DNA of 64,000 bases. It comes from Urophycis tenuis (Eukaryota > Chordata > Actinopteri > Gadiformes > Phycidae). Below, one piece after another: positions 39,785 through 54,433 of the stretch. The stretch spans positions 296,001 to 360,000 of the forward strand of contig JAXIVH010000145.1 of NCBI GenBank assembly GCA_036785325.1. The letters are read 5' to 3'. The notes below the pieces were generated by a model. It was given only the letters and a program-made list of their open reading frames with translations, ran no database searches and was not told the DNA's origin. Numbering within the stretch: the stretch's first letter is position 1; each line of letters starts with the position of its first letter. Both the position numbers and the translations under genes were made by a program.

Positions 39785-40288
39785 ATTATTTGTTGATGAG
39801 CCAGAGCCTGTGACTCCCACCAACCGGCCCGTTCAGCCCACTGCGTTGTCGTCCTCCACCCGGCCGAAGCCTCCTGCGCCCACCCGCCTCCAGCCGAGGC
39901 CTCCTGCTGCGTCAGCCTGTGGCCCGCCCGCCCCCTGTGTCGGCAGCACCCATACCGCTGGTCCTCCCCGCACAGCCACAGGCCCCCTCCGTCCTGCTTC
40001 GTGGGCCATCCTGCAGCTGTCTCTGCAGTCATCGTGTGTCAAAACCATTCAAACTTGTATATGGTAACATTTCAAAATGACACCAGCATAAATGAGGACC
40101 TTGCAATAGGTTGTGTGTTACAGGACCCCCCTGGCATACAGCTGTATGTCTCTGTGAAGGTGGTTGTGAAGAACGGCATCCGGCTGAACAAGTACAAGTG
40201 CCGGCGAGGCAGCAACTCTCTCGAGGGGTTGCACGCCCACCTGGTTAACGCCATCCCTTCACAGCGATGTGGGATCATGCCGTTCCAA
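39785..40288 (+). CDS. Exon block copy 19, F/D hybrid at the 18-kb duplication junction
   Basis: Exon B is 40124-40288, majority protein. The acceptor side is class F (ttatatatttccag, preceded by a class E-F spacer). The right arm is class D (cgcgcgggcgc, then acgcgtgaattgaaaag and the tctctgagcaaccacattgc monomer). True class F copies 5 and 13 have cgcgcgcgcgc and acacgtgaattgaaacg there. The switch falls within the core or its edges, where the two classes are identical. Confidence 0.65.
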
Positions 40289-40573
40289 GTAAGTGATTAA
40301 AACACTACACACACACACACACACGCGCGCGGGCGCATATATACACACACACACACGCATATATACACACACATATATATATATATATACTTAAACATAG
40401 CTGACCCTTTTTTTCCCCCTTCTCGGGGATTATGCTCCCAGTTTTGATCTCGGACGTCTGGTCACTTGTAGCATATAATAATATTCTATTACTGTTAAGC
40501 CAACTATGAATAATAAAACAGGCCAAAACATGTGTCCTTTATCATAGCTACACGTATTACAAAAAAAACGCGT

Positions 40574-42483
40574 GAATTGAAAAGTTGAAGGTATGTTTTT
40601 AGCTGCTGGGTAGACTTCAGTCAACCTGACGCAGTTTTGTCTCTGAGCAACCACATTGCTTGGGGATGGGCTCATTTTAAGCGGGGAAATCTAAGCTTTC
40701 CAACGGCGTATGGCAAGACTATATTGACTCATGGGTCGTTGAAATACTAAGATAATTAATTTGTGTTCTGTAAGGAAAGATGGATGTTAATTGAAACGTT
40801 GAAGGTATGTTTTTAGCTGCTGGGTAGACTTCAGTCAACCTGACGCAGTTTAGTCTGTGATCAACCAGACTGCTCGCGGATGGGCTCATTTTAAGCGGGA
40901 AAATCTAAGCTTTCCAACAACGTATGGCAAGACTATATTCACCAAAGGGTCGTTGAAATACTAAGCTAATTAATTTGTGTTCTGTAAGGAAAGATTGATG
41001 TTAATTGAAACGTTAAAGGTATGTTTTTAGCTGCTGGGTAGACTTCATTCAACCTGACGCAGTTTAGTCTGTGATCAACCAGACTGCTCGCGGATGGGCT
41101 CATTTTAAGCGGGGAAATCTAAGCTTTCCAACGGCGTATAGCAAGACTATATTGACTCATGGGTCGTTGAAATACTAAGCTAATTAATTTGTGTTCTGTA
41201 AGGAAAGATTGATGTTAATTGAAACGTTAAAGGTATGTTTTTAGCTGCTGGGTAGACTTCATTCAACCTGACGCAGTTTAGTCTGTGATCAACCAGACTG
41301 CTCGCTGATGGGCTCATTTTAAGCGGGGAAATCGAAGCTTTCCAACGGCGTATGGCAAGACTATATTGACTCATGGGTCGTTGAAATACTAAGCTAATTA
41401 ATTTGTGTTCTGTAAGGAAAGATTGATGTTAATCGAAACGTTTAAGGTATGTTTTTAGCTGCTGGGTAGACTTCAGTCAACCTGACGCAGTTTAGTCTGT
41501 GATCAACCAGACTGCTGGCGGATGGGCTCATTTTAAGCGGGGAAATCTAAGCTTTTCAACGGCGTATGGCAAGACTATATTCACTAAAGGGCCGTTGAAA
41601 TACTAAGCTAATTAATTTGTGTTCTGTAAGGAAAGATTGATGTTAATTGAAACGTTAAAGGTATGTTTTTAGCTGCTGGGTAGACTTCATTCAACCTGAC
41701 GCAGTTTAGTCTGTGATCAACCAGACTGCTCGCGGATGGACTCATTTTAAGCGGGGAAATCTAAGCTTTCCAACGGCGTATTGCAAGACTATATTGACTC
41801 ATGGGTCGTTGAAATACTAAGCTAATTAATTTGTGTTCTGTAAGGAAAGATTGATGTTAATTGAAACGTTGAAGGTATGTTTTTAGCTGCTGGGTAGACT
41901 TCAGTCATCCTGACGCAGTTTTGTCTGTGAGCAACTAAATTGCTTTGGGATGGGCTCATTTTAAGCGGGGAAATCTAAGCTTTCCAACGGTGTATGGCAA
42001 GACTATATTCACCAAAGGGTCGTTGAAATACTAAGCTAATTAATTTCTGTTCTGTGAGGAAAGATTGATCTTAATTGAAACGTTGAAGGTATGTTTTTAG
42101 CTGCTGGGTAGACTTCAGTCAACCTGACGCAGTTTAATCTGTGATCAACCAGACTGCTCGCGGATGGGCTCATTTTAAGCGGGGAAATCTAACCTTTCCA
42201 ACGGCGTATGGCAAGACTATATTGACTAATGGATCGTTGAAATACTAAGCTAATTAATTTGTGTTCTGTAAGGAAAGATTGATCTTAATTGAAACGTTGA
42301 AGGTATGTTTTTAGCTGCTGGGTAGACTTCAGTCAACCTGACGCAGTTTTGTCTGTGAGCAACTAAATTGCTTTGGGATGGGCTCATTTTAAGCGGGGAA
42401 ATCTAAGCTTTCCAACGACGTATGGCATGACTATATTTGCCCACGGGTTGTCGAAATAATAAGCTGATTCATGTGTGTTCTGT
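40574..42483. repeat. 214-bp satellite, 9 monomers
   Basis: Second copy of the 22,570 run, 18,004 bp later and equal in length (1,910 bp). Confidence 0.95.
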
Positions 42484-42669
42484 TGGCTGTGGAAAGAAAA
42501 TAGCACACAAGTCATACCAAGTCACCTTTATTGTCAGTGATAAACATGAATAAATAAAAAGTATGGACATTGTATAAACAGTTGTATAAAAAGTGTAAAC
42601 GGTATGAACAGTGTTCTTATAAAAGATATCAATATCAATACTGATCACGTGTGTATTTTATATTTCCAG

Positions 42670-43173
42670 ATTATTTGTTGATGAGCCAGAGCCTGTGACT
42701 CCCACCAACCGGCCCGTTCAGCCCACTGCGTTGTCGTCCTCCACCCGGCCGAAGCCTCCTGCGCCCACCCGCCTCCAGCCGAGGCCTCCTGCTGCGTCAG
42801 CCTGTGGCCCGCCCGCCCCCTGTGTCGGCAGCACCCATACCGCTGGTCCTCCCCGCACAGCCACAGGCCCCCTCCGTCCTGCTTCGTGGGCCATCCTGCA
42901 GCTGTCTCTGCAGTCATCGTGTGTCAAAAACATTCAAACTTGTATATGGTAACATTTCAAAATGACACCAGCATAAATGAGGACCTTGCAATAGGTTGTG
43001 TGTTACAGGACCCCCCTGGCATACAGCTGTATGTCTCTGTGAAGGTGGTTGTGAAGAACGGCATCCGGCTGAACAAGTACAAGTGCCGGCGAGGCAGCAA
43101 CTCTCTCGAGGGGTTGCACGCCCACCTGGTTAACGCCATCCCTTCACAGCGATGTGGGATCATGCCGTTCCAA
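42670..43173 (+). CDS. Exon block copy 20 (class C')
   Basis: Exon B is 43009-43173, majority protein. Shares the private right-arm changes of copy 12. Confidence 0.6.
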
Positions 43174-43185
43174 GTAAGTGATTAA

Positions 43186-43234
<49 letters not shown>

Positions 43235-43473
43235 GCGTATATATGCACACACACATACGCATATATACACACACATATATATATATATACTTATACATAG
43301 CTGACCCTTTTTTTCCCCCTTCTCGGGGATTATGCTCCCAGTTTTGATCTTGGACGTCTGGTCACTTGTAGCATATAATAATATTCTATTACTGTTAAGC
43401 CAACTATGAATAATAAAACAGGCCAAAACATGTGTCCTTTATCATAGCTACACGTATTACAAAAAAAACGCGT

Positions 43474-44313
43474 GAATTGAAAAGTTGAAGGTATGTTTTT
43501 AGCTGCTGGGTAGACTTCAGTCAACCTGACGCAGTTTTGTCTGTGAGCAACCAAATTGCTCGGGGATGGGCTCATTTTAAGCGGGGAAATCTAAGCTTCC
43601 CAACGACGTATGGCAAGACTATAATCACTATAGGGTCGTTGAAATACTAAGCTAATTAATTTGTGTTCTGTCAGGAAAGATTGATGTTAATTGAAACGTT
43701 GAAGGTATGTCTTTAGCTGCTGGGTAGACTCCAGTCAACCTGACGCAGATTTGTCTGTGAGCAACCAAATTGCTCGGAGATGGGCTCATTTTAAGCGGGG
43801 AAATCTAAGCTTTCCAACGGTGTATGGCAAGACTATATTCACCAAAGGGTCGTTGAAATACTAAGCTAATTAATTTCTGTTCTGTGAGGAAAGATTGATC
43901 TTAATTGAAACGTTGAAGGTATGTTTTTAGCTGCTGGGTAGACTTCAGTCAACCTGACGCAGTTTAATCTGTGATCAACCAGACTGCTCGCGGATGGGCT
44001 CATTTTAAGCGGGGAAATCTAACCTTTCCAACGGCGTATGGCAAGACTATATTGAGTCATGGGTCGTTGAAATACTGAGCTAATTAATTTTTGATCTGTG
44101 AGGAAAGATTGATGTTAATTGAAACGTTGAAGGTATGTTTTTAGCTGCTGGGTAGACTTCAGTCAACCTGACGCAGTTTTGTCTGTGAGCAACGAAATTG
44201 GTCGGGTATGGGCTCATTTTAAGCGGGGAAATCTAAGCTTTCCAACGGCGTATGGCATGACTATATTTGCCCACGGGTCGTCGAAATAATAAGCTGATTC
44301 ATGTGTGTTCTGT
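43474..44313. repeat. 214-bp satellite, 4 monomers
   Basis: An 840-bp class C' to class F run, counterpart of 25,470-26,309. Confidence 0.95.
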
Positions 44314-44499
44314 TGGCTGTGGAAAGAAAATAGCACACAAGTCCTACCAAGTCACCTTTATTGTCAGTGATAAACATTAATAAATAAACAGTATGGACAT
44401 TGTATAAACAGTTGTATAAAAAGTGTAAACGGTATGAACAGTGTTCTTATAAAAGATATCAATATCAATACTGATCACGTGTGTATTATATATTTCCAG

Positions 44500-45003
44500 A
44501 TTATTTGTTGATGAGCCAGAGCCTGTGACTCCCACCAACCGGCCCGTTCAGCCCACTGCGTTGTCGTCCTCCACCCGGCCGAAGCCTCCTGCGCCCACCC
44601 GCCTCCATCCGAGGCCTCCTGCTGCGTCAGCCTGTGGCCCGCCCGCCCCCTGTGTCGGCAGCACCCATACCGCTGGTCCTCCCCGCACAGCCACAGGCCC
44701 CCTCCGTCCTGCTTCGTGGGCCATCCTGCAGCTGTCTCTGCAGTCATCGTGTGTCAAAACCATTCAAACTTGTATATGGTAACATTTCAAAATGACACCA
44801 GCATAAATGAGGACCTTGCAATAGGTTGTGTGTTACAGGACCCCCCTGGCATACAGCTGTATGTCTCTGTGAAGGTGGTTGTGAAGAACGGCATCCGGCT
44901 GAACAAGTACAAGTGCCGGCGAGGCAGCAACTCTCTCGAGGGGTTGCACGCCCACCTGGTTAACGCCATCCCTTCACAGCGATGTGGGATCATGCCGTTC
45001 CAA
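44500..45003 (+). CDS. Exon block copy 21 (class F)
   Basis: Exon B is 44839-45003, majority protein. Carries the Gln to His change of copy 13 in segment A. Confidence 0.6.
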
Positions 45004-45286
45004 GTAAGTGATTAAAACACTACACACACACACACACGCGCGCGCGCGCATATATACACACACACACACGCATATATACACACACATATATATATATATA
45101 TACTTAAACATAGCTGACCCTTTTTTTCCCCCTTCTCGGGGATTATGCTCCCAGTTTTGATCTCGGACGTCTGGTCACTTGTAGCATATAATAATATTCT
45201 ATTACTGTTAAGCCAACTATGAATAATAAAACAGGCCAAAACATGTGTCCTTTATCATAGCTACACGTATTACAAAAAAAACACGT

Positions 45287-45697
45287 GAATTGAAACGTTG
45301 AAGGTATGTTTTTAGCTGCTGGGTAGACTTCAGTCAACCTGACGCAGTTTTGTCTGTGAGCAACCAAATTGCTCGAGGATGGGCCCATTTTGAGCGGGGA
45401 AATCGAAGCTTCCAACGGCGTACGGCAAGACTATATTGACTCATGGGTCGTTGAAATACTTAGCTAATTAATTTGTGTTCTGTAAGGAAAGATTAATGTT
45501 AATTGAAACGTTGAAGGTTTTTTTTTAGCTGCTGGGTAGACTTCAGTCAACCTGACGCAGTTTTGTCTTTGAGCAACCAAATTGATCAGAGATGGGCTCA
45601 TTTTAAGCGGGGAAATCTAAGCTTTCCAACGAAGTATGGCATGACTATATTTGCCCACGGGTCGTCGAAATAATAAGCTGATTCATGTGTGTTCTGT
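45287..45697. repeat. 214-bp satellite, 2 monomers (411 bp)
   Basis: Counterpart of 27,283-27,693, with the same 1-bp deletion. Confidence 0.95.
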
Positions 45698-45883
45698 TGG
45701 CTGTGGAAAGAAAATAGCACACAAGTCCTACCAAGTCAACTTTGTTGTCAGTGATAAACATTAATAAATAAACAGTATGGACATTGTATAAACAGTTGTA
45801 TAAAAAGTGTAAACAGTATGAACAGTGTTCTTATAAAAGATATCAATATCAATACTGATCACGTGTGTATTTTATATTTCCAG

Positions 45884-46387
45884 ATTATTTGTTGATGAGC
45901 CAGAGCCTGTGACTCCCACCAACCGGCCCGTTCAGCCCACTGCGTTGTCGTCCTCCACCCGGCCGAAGCCTCCTGCGCCCACCCGCCTCCAGCCGAGGCC
46001 TCCTGCTGCGTCAGCCTGTGGCCCGCCCGCCCCCTGTGTCGGCAGCACCCATACCGCTGGTCCTCCCCGCACAGCCACAGGCCCCCTCCGTCCTGCTTCG
46101 TGGGCCATCCTGCAGCTGTCTCTGCAGTCATCGTGTGTCAAAACCATTCAAACTTGTATATGGTAACATTTCAAAATGACACCAGCATAAATGAGGACCT
46201 TGCAATAGGTTGTGTGTTACAGGACCCCCCTGGCATACAGCTGTATGTCTCTGTGAGGGTGGTTGTGAAGAACTGCATCCGGCTGAACAAGTACAAGTGC
46301 CGGCGAGGCAGCAACTCTCTCGAGGGGTTGCACGCCCACCTGGTTAACGCCATCCCTTCACAGCGATGTGGGATCATGCCGTTCCAA
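45884..46387 (+). CDS. Exon block copy 22 (class A)
   Basis: Exon B is 46223-46387 with Arg12 and Cys18. Open frame and intact gtaagtg donor. Confidence 0.6.
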
Positions 46388-46397
46388 GTAAGTGATT

Positions 46398-46454
<57 letters not shown>

Positions 46455-46691
46455 GCATATATACACACACACACAAGCATATATACACACACATATATAT
46501 ATATATACTTAAACATAGCTGACCCTTTTTTTCCCCCTTCTCGGGGATTATGCTCCCAGTTTTGATCTCGGACGTCTGGTCACTTATAGCATATAATAAT
46601 ATTCTATTACTGTTAAGACAACTATGAATAATAAAACAGGCCAAAACATGTGTCCTTTATCATAGCTACACGTATTACAAAAAAAACCCTT

Positions 46692-49600
46692 GAATTGAAA
46701 CGTTGAATGTATGTTTTTAGCTGCTGGGTAGACTTCAGTTAACCTGACACAGTTTTGTCTGTGAGCAACCAAATTGCTCAGGGATGGGCTCATTTTGAGC
46801 GGGGAAATCTAAGCTTTCCAAAGGCGTATGGCAAGACTATATTGACTCATGGGTCGTTGAAATACAAAGCTAATTAATTTGTGTTCAGTTAGGAAAGATT
46901 GATGTTAATTGAAACGTTGATGGTATGTTTTTAGCTGCTGGGTAGACTTCAGTCAACCTGACGCAGTTTTGTCTTTGAGCAACCAAATTGCTCGGGGATG
47001 GGCTCATTTTAAGCGGGAAAATCTAAGCTTTCCAACGGCGTATGGCAAGACTATATTGACTCATGGGTCATTGAAATACTAAGATAATTAATTTGTGTTC
47101 TGTAAGGAAAGATTGATGTTAATTGAAACGTTGAAGGTATGTTTTTAGCTGCTGGGTAGACTTCACTCAACCTGACACAGTTTTGTCTGTGAGCAACCAG
47201 ACTGTTTGCGGATGGGCTGATTTTAAGCGGGGAAATCTAAGCTTTCCAACGGCGTGTGGCAAAACTATATTGACTCATGGGTCATTGAAATACTAAGATA
47301 ATTAATTTGTGTTCTGTAAGGAAAGATTGATGTTAATTGAAACGTTGAAGGTATGTTTTTAGCTGCTGGGTAGACTTCACTCAACCTGACACAGTTTTGT
47401 CTGTGAGCAACCAGACTGTTTGCGGATGGGCTCATTTTAAGCGGGGAAATCTAAGCTTTCCAACGGCGTATGGCAAGACTATATTGACTAATGGTTCGTT
47501 GAAATACTAAGCTAATTAATTTGTGTTCTGTAAGGAAAGATTGATCGTAATTGAAACGTTGAAGGTATGTTTTTAGCTGCTGGGTAGACTTCAGTCAACC
47601 TGACGCAGTTTTGTCTGTGAGCAACTAAATTGCTTTGGGATGGGCTCATTTTAAGCGGGGAAATCTAAGCTTTCCAACGGTGTATGGCAAAACTATATTC
47701 ACCAAAGGGTCGTTGAAATACTAAGCTAATTAATTTCTGTTCTGTGAGGAAAGATTGATCTTAATTGAAACGTTGAAGGTATGTTTTTAGCTGCTGGGTA
47801 GACTTCAGTCAACCTGACGCAGTTTAGTCTGTGATCAACCAGACTGCTCGCGGATGGGCTCATTTTAAGCGGGGAAATCTAAGCTTTCCAACGGCGTATG
47901 GCAAGACTATATTGACTCATGGGTCGTTGAAATACTAAGCTAATTAATTTGTGTTCTGTAAGGAAAGATTGATGTTAATTGAAATGTTGAAGGTATGTTT
48001 TTAGCTGCTGGGCAGACTTCAGTCAACCTGACGCAGTTTAGTCTGTGATCAACCAGACTGCTCGCGGATGGGCTCATTTTAAGCGGGGAAATCTAAGCTT
48101 TCCAACGGCGTATGGCAAGACTATATTGACTCATGGGTCGTTGAAATACTAATACTAAGCTAATTAATTTGTGTTCTGTAAGGAAAGATTGATGTTAATT
48201 GAAATGTTGAAGGTATGTTTTTAGCTGCTGGGCAGACTTCAGTCAACCTGACGCAGTTTAGTCTGTGATCAACCAGACTGCTCGCGGATGGGCTCATTTT
48301 AAGCGGGGAAATCTAAGCTTTCCAACGGCGTGTGGCAAAACTATATTGACTCATGGGTCATTGAAATACTAAGATAATTAATTTGTGTTCTGTAAGGAAA
48401 GATTGATGTTAATTGAAACGTTGAAGGTATGTTTTTAGCTGCTGGGTAGACTTCACTCAACCTGACACAGTTTTGTCTGTGAGCAACCAGACTGTTTGCG
48501 GATGGGCTCATTTTAAGCGGGGAAATCTAAGCTTTCCAACGGCGTATGGCAAGACTATATTGACTAATGGTTCGTTGAAATACTAAGCTAATTAATTTGT
48601 GTTCTGTAAGGAAAGATTGATCGTTATTGAAACGTTGAAGGTATGTTTTTAGCTGCTGGGTAGACTTCAGTCAACCTGACGCAGTTTTGTCTGTGAGCAA
48701 CTAAATTGCTTTGGGATGGGCTCATTTTAAGCGGGGAAATCTAAGCTTTCCAACGGTGTATGGCAAAACTATATTCACCAAAGGGTCGTTGAAATACTAA
48801 GCTAATTAATTTCTGTTCTGTGAGGAAAGATTGATCTTAATTGAAACGTTGAAGGTATGTTTTTAGCTGCTGGGTAGACTTCAGTCAACCTGACGCAGTT
48901 TAGTCTGTGATCAACCAGACTGCTCGCGGATGGGCTCATTTTAAGCGGGGAAATCTAAGCTTTCCAACGGCGTATGGCAAGACTATATTGACTCATGGGT
49001 CGTTGAAATACTAAGCTAATTAATTTGTGTTCTGTAAGGAAAGATTGATGTTAATTGAAATGTTGAAGGTATGTTTTTAGCTGCTGGGCAGACTTCAGTC
49101 AACCTGACGCAGTTTAGTCTGTGATCAACCAGACTGCTCGCGGATGGGCTCATTTTAAGCGGGGAAATCTAAGCTTTTCAACGGCGTATGGCAAGACTAT
49201 ATTCACTAAAGGGCCGTTGAAATACTAAGCTAATTAATTTGTGTTCTGTAAGGAAAGATTAATGTTAATTGAAACGTTGAAGGTTTTTTTTTAAGCTGCT
49301 GGGTAGACTTCAGTCAACCTGACGCAGTTTAGTCTGTGATCAACCAGACTGCTCGCGGATGGGCTCATTTTAAGCGGGGAAATCTAAGCTTCCCAACGGC
49401 GTGTGGCAAGACTATATTCACTAAAGGGTCGTTGAAATACTAAGCTAATTAATTTGTGTTCTGTCAGGAAAGATTGATGTTAATTGAAATGTTGAAGGTA
49501 TGTTTTTAGCTGCTGGGCAGACTTCAGTCAACCTGACGCAGTTTAGTCTGTGATCAACCAGACTGCTCGCGGATGGGCTCATTTTAAGCGGGGAAATCTA

Positions 49601-50106
49601 AGCTTTTCAACGGCGTATGGCAAGACTATATTCACTAAAGGGCCGTTGAAATACTAAGCTAATTAATTTGTGTTCTGTAAGGAAAGATTAATGTTAATTG
49701 AAACGTTGAAGGTTTTTTTTTAGCTGCTGGGTAGACTTCAGTCAACCTGACGCAGTTTAGTCTGTGATCAACCAGACTGCTCGCGGATGGGCTCATTTTA
49801 AGCGGGGAAATCTAAGCTTCCCAACGGCGTATGGCAAGACTATATTCACTAAAGGGTCGTTGAAATACTAAGCTAATTAATTTGTGTTCTGTCAGGAAAG
49901 ATTGATGTTAATTGAAACGTTGAAGGTATGTCTTTAGCTGCTGGGTAGACTCCAGTCAACCTGACGCAGATTTGTCTGTGAGCAACCAAATTGCTCGGAG
50001 ATGGGCTCATTTTAAACGGGGAAATCTAAGCTTTCCAACGACGTATGGCATGACTATATTTGCCCACGGGTTGTCGAAATAATAAGCTGATTCATGTGTG
50101 TTCTGT
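46692..50106. repeat. 214-bp satellite, 16 monomers
   Basis: A 3,415-bp run, counterpart of 28,688-32,102. It includes the taatac insertion (about 48,149-48,154) and the five-monomer duplication. No gene is seen. Confidence 0.94.
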
Positions 50107-50292
50107 TGGCTGTGGAAAGAAAATAGCACACAAGTCATACCAAGTCACCTTTATTGTCAGTGATAAACATGAATAAATAAAAAGTATGGACATTGTATAA
50201 ACAGTTGTATAAAAAGTGTAAACGGTATGAACAGTGTTCTTATAAAAGATATCAATATCAATACTGATCACGTGTGTATTTTATATTTCCAG

Positions 50293-50796
50293 ATTATTTG
50301 TTGATGAGCCAGAGCCTGTGACTCCCACCAACCGGCCCGTTCAGCCCACTGCGTTGTCGTCCTCCACCCGGCCGAAGCCTCCTGCGCCCACCCGCCTCCA
50401 GCCGAGGCCTCCTGCTGCGTCAGCCTGTGGCCCGCCCGCCCCCTGTGTCGGCAGCACCCATACCGCTGGTCCTCCCCGCACAGCCACAGGCCCCCTCCGT
50501 CCTGCTTCGTGGGCCATCCTGCAGCTGTCTCTGCAGTCATCGTGTGTCAAAAACATTCAAACTTGTATATGGTAACATTTCAAAATGACACCAGCATAAA
50601 TGAGGACCTTGCAATAGGTTGTGTGTTACAGGACCCCCCTGGCATACAGCTGTATGTCTCTGTGAAGGTGGTTGTGAAGAACGGCATCCGGCTGAACAAG
50701 TACAAGTGCCGGCGAGGCAGCAACTCTCTCGAGGGGTTGCACGCCCACCTGGTTAACGCCATCCCTTCACAGCGATGTGGGATCATGCCGTTCCAA
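50293..50796 (+). CDS. Exon block copy 23 (class B)
   Basis: Exon B is 50632-50796, majority protein. AAACATTC in segment A; short ctacacac microsatellite. Confidence 0.6.
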
Positions 50797-51079
50797 GTAA
50801 GTGATTAAAACACTACACACACACACACACGCGCGCGGGCGCATATATACACACACACACACGCATATATACACACACATATATATATATATATACTTAA
50901 ACATAGCTGACCCTTTTTTTCCCCCTTCTCGGGGATTATGCTCCCAGTTTTGATCTCGGACGTCTGGTCACTTGTAGCATATAATAATATTCTATTACTG
51001 TTAAGCCAACTATGAATAATAAAACAGGCCAAAACATGTGTCCTTTATCATAGCTACACGTATTACAAAAAAAACGCGT

Positions 51080-52347
51080 GAATTGAAAAGTTGAAGGTAT
51101 GTTTTTAGCTGCCGGGTAGACTTCAGTCAACCTGACGCAGTTTTGTCTCTGAGCAACCACATTGCTTGGGGATGGGCTCATTTTAAGCGGGGAAATCTAA
51201 GCTTTCCAACGGCGTATGGCAAGACTATATTGACTCATGGGTCGTTGAAATACTAAGATAATTAATTTGTGTTCTGTAAGGAAAGATGGATGTTAATTGA
51301 AACGTTGAAGGTATGTTTTTAGCTGCTGGGTAGACTTCAGTCAACCTGACGCAGTTTTGTCTCTGAGCAACCACATTGCTTGGGGATGGGCTCATTTTAA
51401 GCGGGGAAATCTAAGCTTTCCAACGGCGTATGGCAAGACTATATTGACTCATGGGTCGTTGAAATACTAAGATAATTAATTTGTGTTCTGTAAGGAAAGA
51501 TGGATGTTAATTGAAACGTTGAAGGTATGTTTTTAGCTGCTGGGTAGACTTCACTCAACCTTAAACAGTTTAGTCTGTGATCAACCAGACTGCTCGCGGA
51601 TGGGCTCATTTTAAGCGGGGAAATCTAAGCTTTCCAACAGCGTATGGCAAGACTATATTCACCAAAGGGTCGTTGAAATACTAAGCTAATTAATTTGTGT
51701 TCTGTAAGGAAAGATTGATGTTAATTGAAACGTTGAAGGTATGTTTTTAGCTGCTGGGTAGACTTCAGTCAACCTGACGCAGTTTTGTCTGTGAGCAACC
51801 AAATTGCTCAGGGATGGGCTCATTTTAAGCGGGGAAATCTAAGCTTTCCAACGGCGTATGGCTAGACTATATTGACTCATGGGTCGTTGAAATACTAAGC
51901 TAATTAATTTGTGTTCTGTAAGGAAAGATTAATGTTAATTGAAACGTTGAAGGTTTTTTTTTAGCTAATGGGTAGACTTCAGTCAACCTGACGCAGTTAA
52001 GTCTGTGATCAACCAGACTGCTCGCGGATGGGCTCATTTTAAGCGGGGATTTCTAAGCTTCCCAACGGCGTATGGCAAGACTATATTCACTAAAGGGTCG
52101 TTGAAATACTAAGCTAATTAATTTGTGTTCTGTCAGGAAAGATTGATGTTAATTGAAACGTTGAAGGTATGTCTTTAGCTGCTGGGTAGACTCCAGTCAA
52201 CCTGACGCAGATTTGTCTGTGAGCAACCAAATTGCTCGGAGATGGGCTCATTTTAAACGGGGAAATCTAAGCTTTCCAACGACGTATGGCATGACTATAT
52301 TTGCCCACGGGTTGTCGAAATAATAAGCTGATTCATGTGTGTTCTGT
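51080..52347. repeat. 214-bp satellite, 6 monomers
   Basis: A 1,268-bp class B to class C run, counterpart of 33,076-34,343. Confidence 0.95.
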
Positions 52348-52533
52348 TGGCTGTGGAAAGAAAATAGCACACAAGTCATACCAAGTCACCATTATTGTCA
52401 GTGATAAACATGAATAAATAAAAAGTATGGACATTGTATAAACAGTTGTATAAAAAGTGTAAACGGTATGAACAGTGTTCTTATAAAAGATATCAATATC
52501 AATACTGATCACGTGTGTATTTTATATTTCCAG

Positions 52534-53037
52534 ATTATTTGTTGATGAGCCAGAGCCTGTGACTCCCACCAACCGGCCCGTTCAGCCCACTGCGTTGTCG
52601 TCCTCCACCCGGCCGAAGCCTCCTGCGCCCACCCGCCTCCAGCCGAGGCCTCCTGCTGCGTCAGCCTGTGGCCCGCCCGCCCCCTGTGTCGGCAGCACCC
52701 ATACCGCTGGTCCTCCCCGCACAGCCACAGGCCCCCTCCGTCCTGCTTCGTGGGCCATCCTGCAGCTGTCTCTGCAGTCATCGTGTGTCAAAACCATTCA
52801 AACTTGTATATGGTAACATTTCAAAATGACACCAGCATAAATGAGGACCTTGCAATAGGTTGTGTGTTACAGGACCCCCCTGGCATACAGCTGTATGTCT
52901 CTGTGAAGGTGGTTGTGAAGAACGGCATCCGGCTGAACAAGTACAAGTGCCGGCGAGGCAGCAACTCTCTCGAGGGGTTGCACGCCCACCTGGTTAACGC
53001 CATCCCTTCACAGCGATGTGGGATCATGCCGTTCCAA
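52534..53037 (+). CDS. Exon block copy 24 (class C)
   Basis: Exon B is 52873-53037, majority protein. AACCATTC as in copy 16; the left arm shares the private caccattattgtc. Confidence 0.6.
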
Positions 53038-53049
53038 GTAAGTGATTAA

Positions 53050-53090
<41 letters not shown>

Positions 53091-53331
53091 GCGCATATAT
53101 GCACACACACATACGCATATATACACACACATATATATATATATATACTTATACATAGCTGACCCTTTTTTTCCCCCTTCTCGGGGATTATGCTCCCAGT
53201 TTTGATCTCGGACGTCTGGTCACTTGTAGCATATAATAATATTCTATTACTGTTAAGCCAACTATGAATAATAAAACAGGCCAAAACATGTGTCCTTTAT
53301 CATAGCTACACGTATTACAAAAAAAACGCGT

Positions 53332-53743
53332 GAATTGAAAAGTTGAAGGTATGTTTTTAGCTGCTGGGTAGACTTCAGTCAACCTGACGCAGTTTTGTCT
53401 GTGAGCAACCAAATTGCTCGGGGATGGGCTCATTTTAAGCGGGGAAATCTAAGCTTCCCAACGGCGTATGGCAAGACTATATTCACTAAAGGGTCGTTGA
53501 AATACTAAGCTAATTAATTTGTGTTCTGTCAGGAAAGATTGATGTTAATTGAAACGTTGAAGGTATGTCTTTAGCTGCTGGGTAGACTCCAGTCAACCTG
53601 ACGCAGATTTGTCTGTGAGCAACCAAATTGCTCGGAGATGGGCTCATTTTAAACGGGGACATCTAAGCTTTCCAACGACGTATGGCATGACTATATTTGC
53701 CCACGGGTTGTCGAAATAATAAGCTGATTCATGTGTGTTCTGT
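53332..53743. repeat. 214-bp satellite, 2 monomers
   Basis: A 412-bp class C to class D spacer. Confidence 0.95.
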
Positions 53744-53929
53744 TGGCTGTGGAAAGAAAATAGCACACAAGTCATACCAAGTCACCTTTATTGTCAGTGA
53801 TAAACATGAATAAATAAAAAGTATGGACATTGTATAAACAGTTGTATAAAAAGTGTAAACGGTATGAACAGTGTTCTTATAAAAGATATCAATATCAATA
53901 CTGATCACGTGTGTATTTTATATTTCCAG

Positions 53930-54433
53930 ATTATTTGTTGATGAGCCAGAGCCTGTGACTCCCACCAACCGGCCCGTTCAGCCCACTGCGTTGTCGTCCT
54001 CCACCCGGCCGAAGCCTCCTGCGCCCACCCGCCTCCAGCCGAGGCCTCCTGCTGCGTCAGCCTGTGGCCCGCCCGCCCCCTGTGTCGGCAGCACCCATAC
54101 CGCTGGTCCTCCCCGCACAGCCACAGGCCCCCTCCGTCCTGCTTCGTGGGCCATCCTGCAGCTGTCTCTGCAGTCATCGTGTGTCAAAAACATTCAAACT
54201 TGTATATGGTAACATTTCAAAATGACACCAGCATAAATGAGGACCTTGCAATAGGTTGTGTGTTACAGGACCCCCCTGGCATACAGCTGTATGTCTCTGT
54301 GAAGGTGGTTGTGAAGAACGGCATCCGGCTGAACAAGTACAAGTGCCGGCGAGGCAGCAACTCTCTCGAGGGGTTGCACGCCCACCTGGTTAACGCCATC
54401 CCTTCACAGCGATGTGGGATCATGCCGTTCCAA
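53930..54433 (+). CDS. Exon block copy 25 (class D)
   Basis: Exon B is 54269-54433, majority protein. Grouped with copies 3 and 17 by cgcgcgagcgc and AAACATTC. Confidence 0.6.
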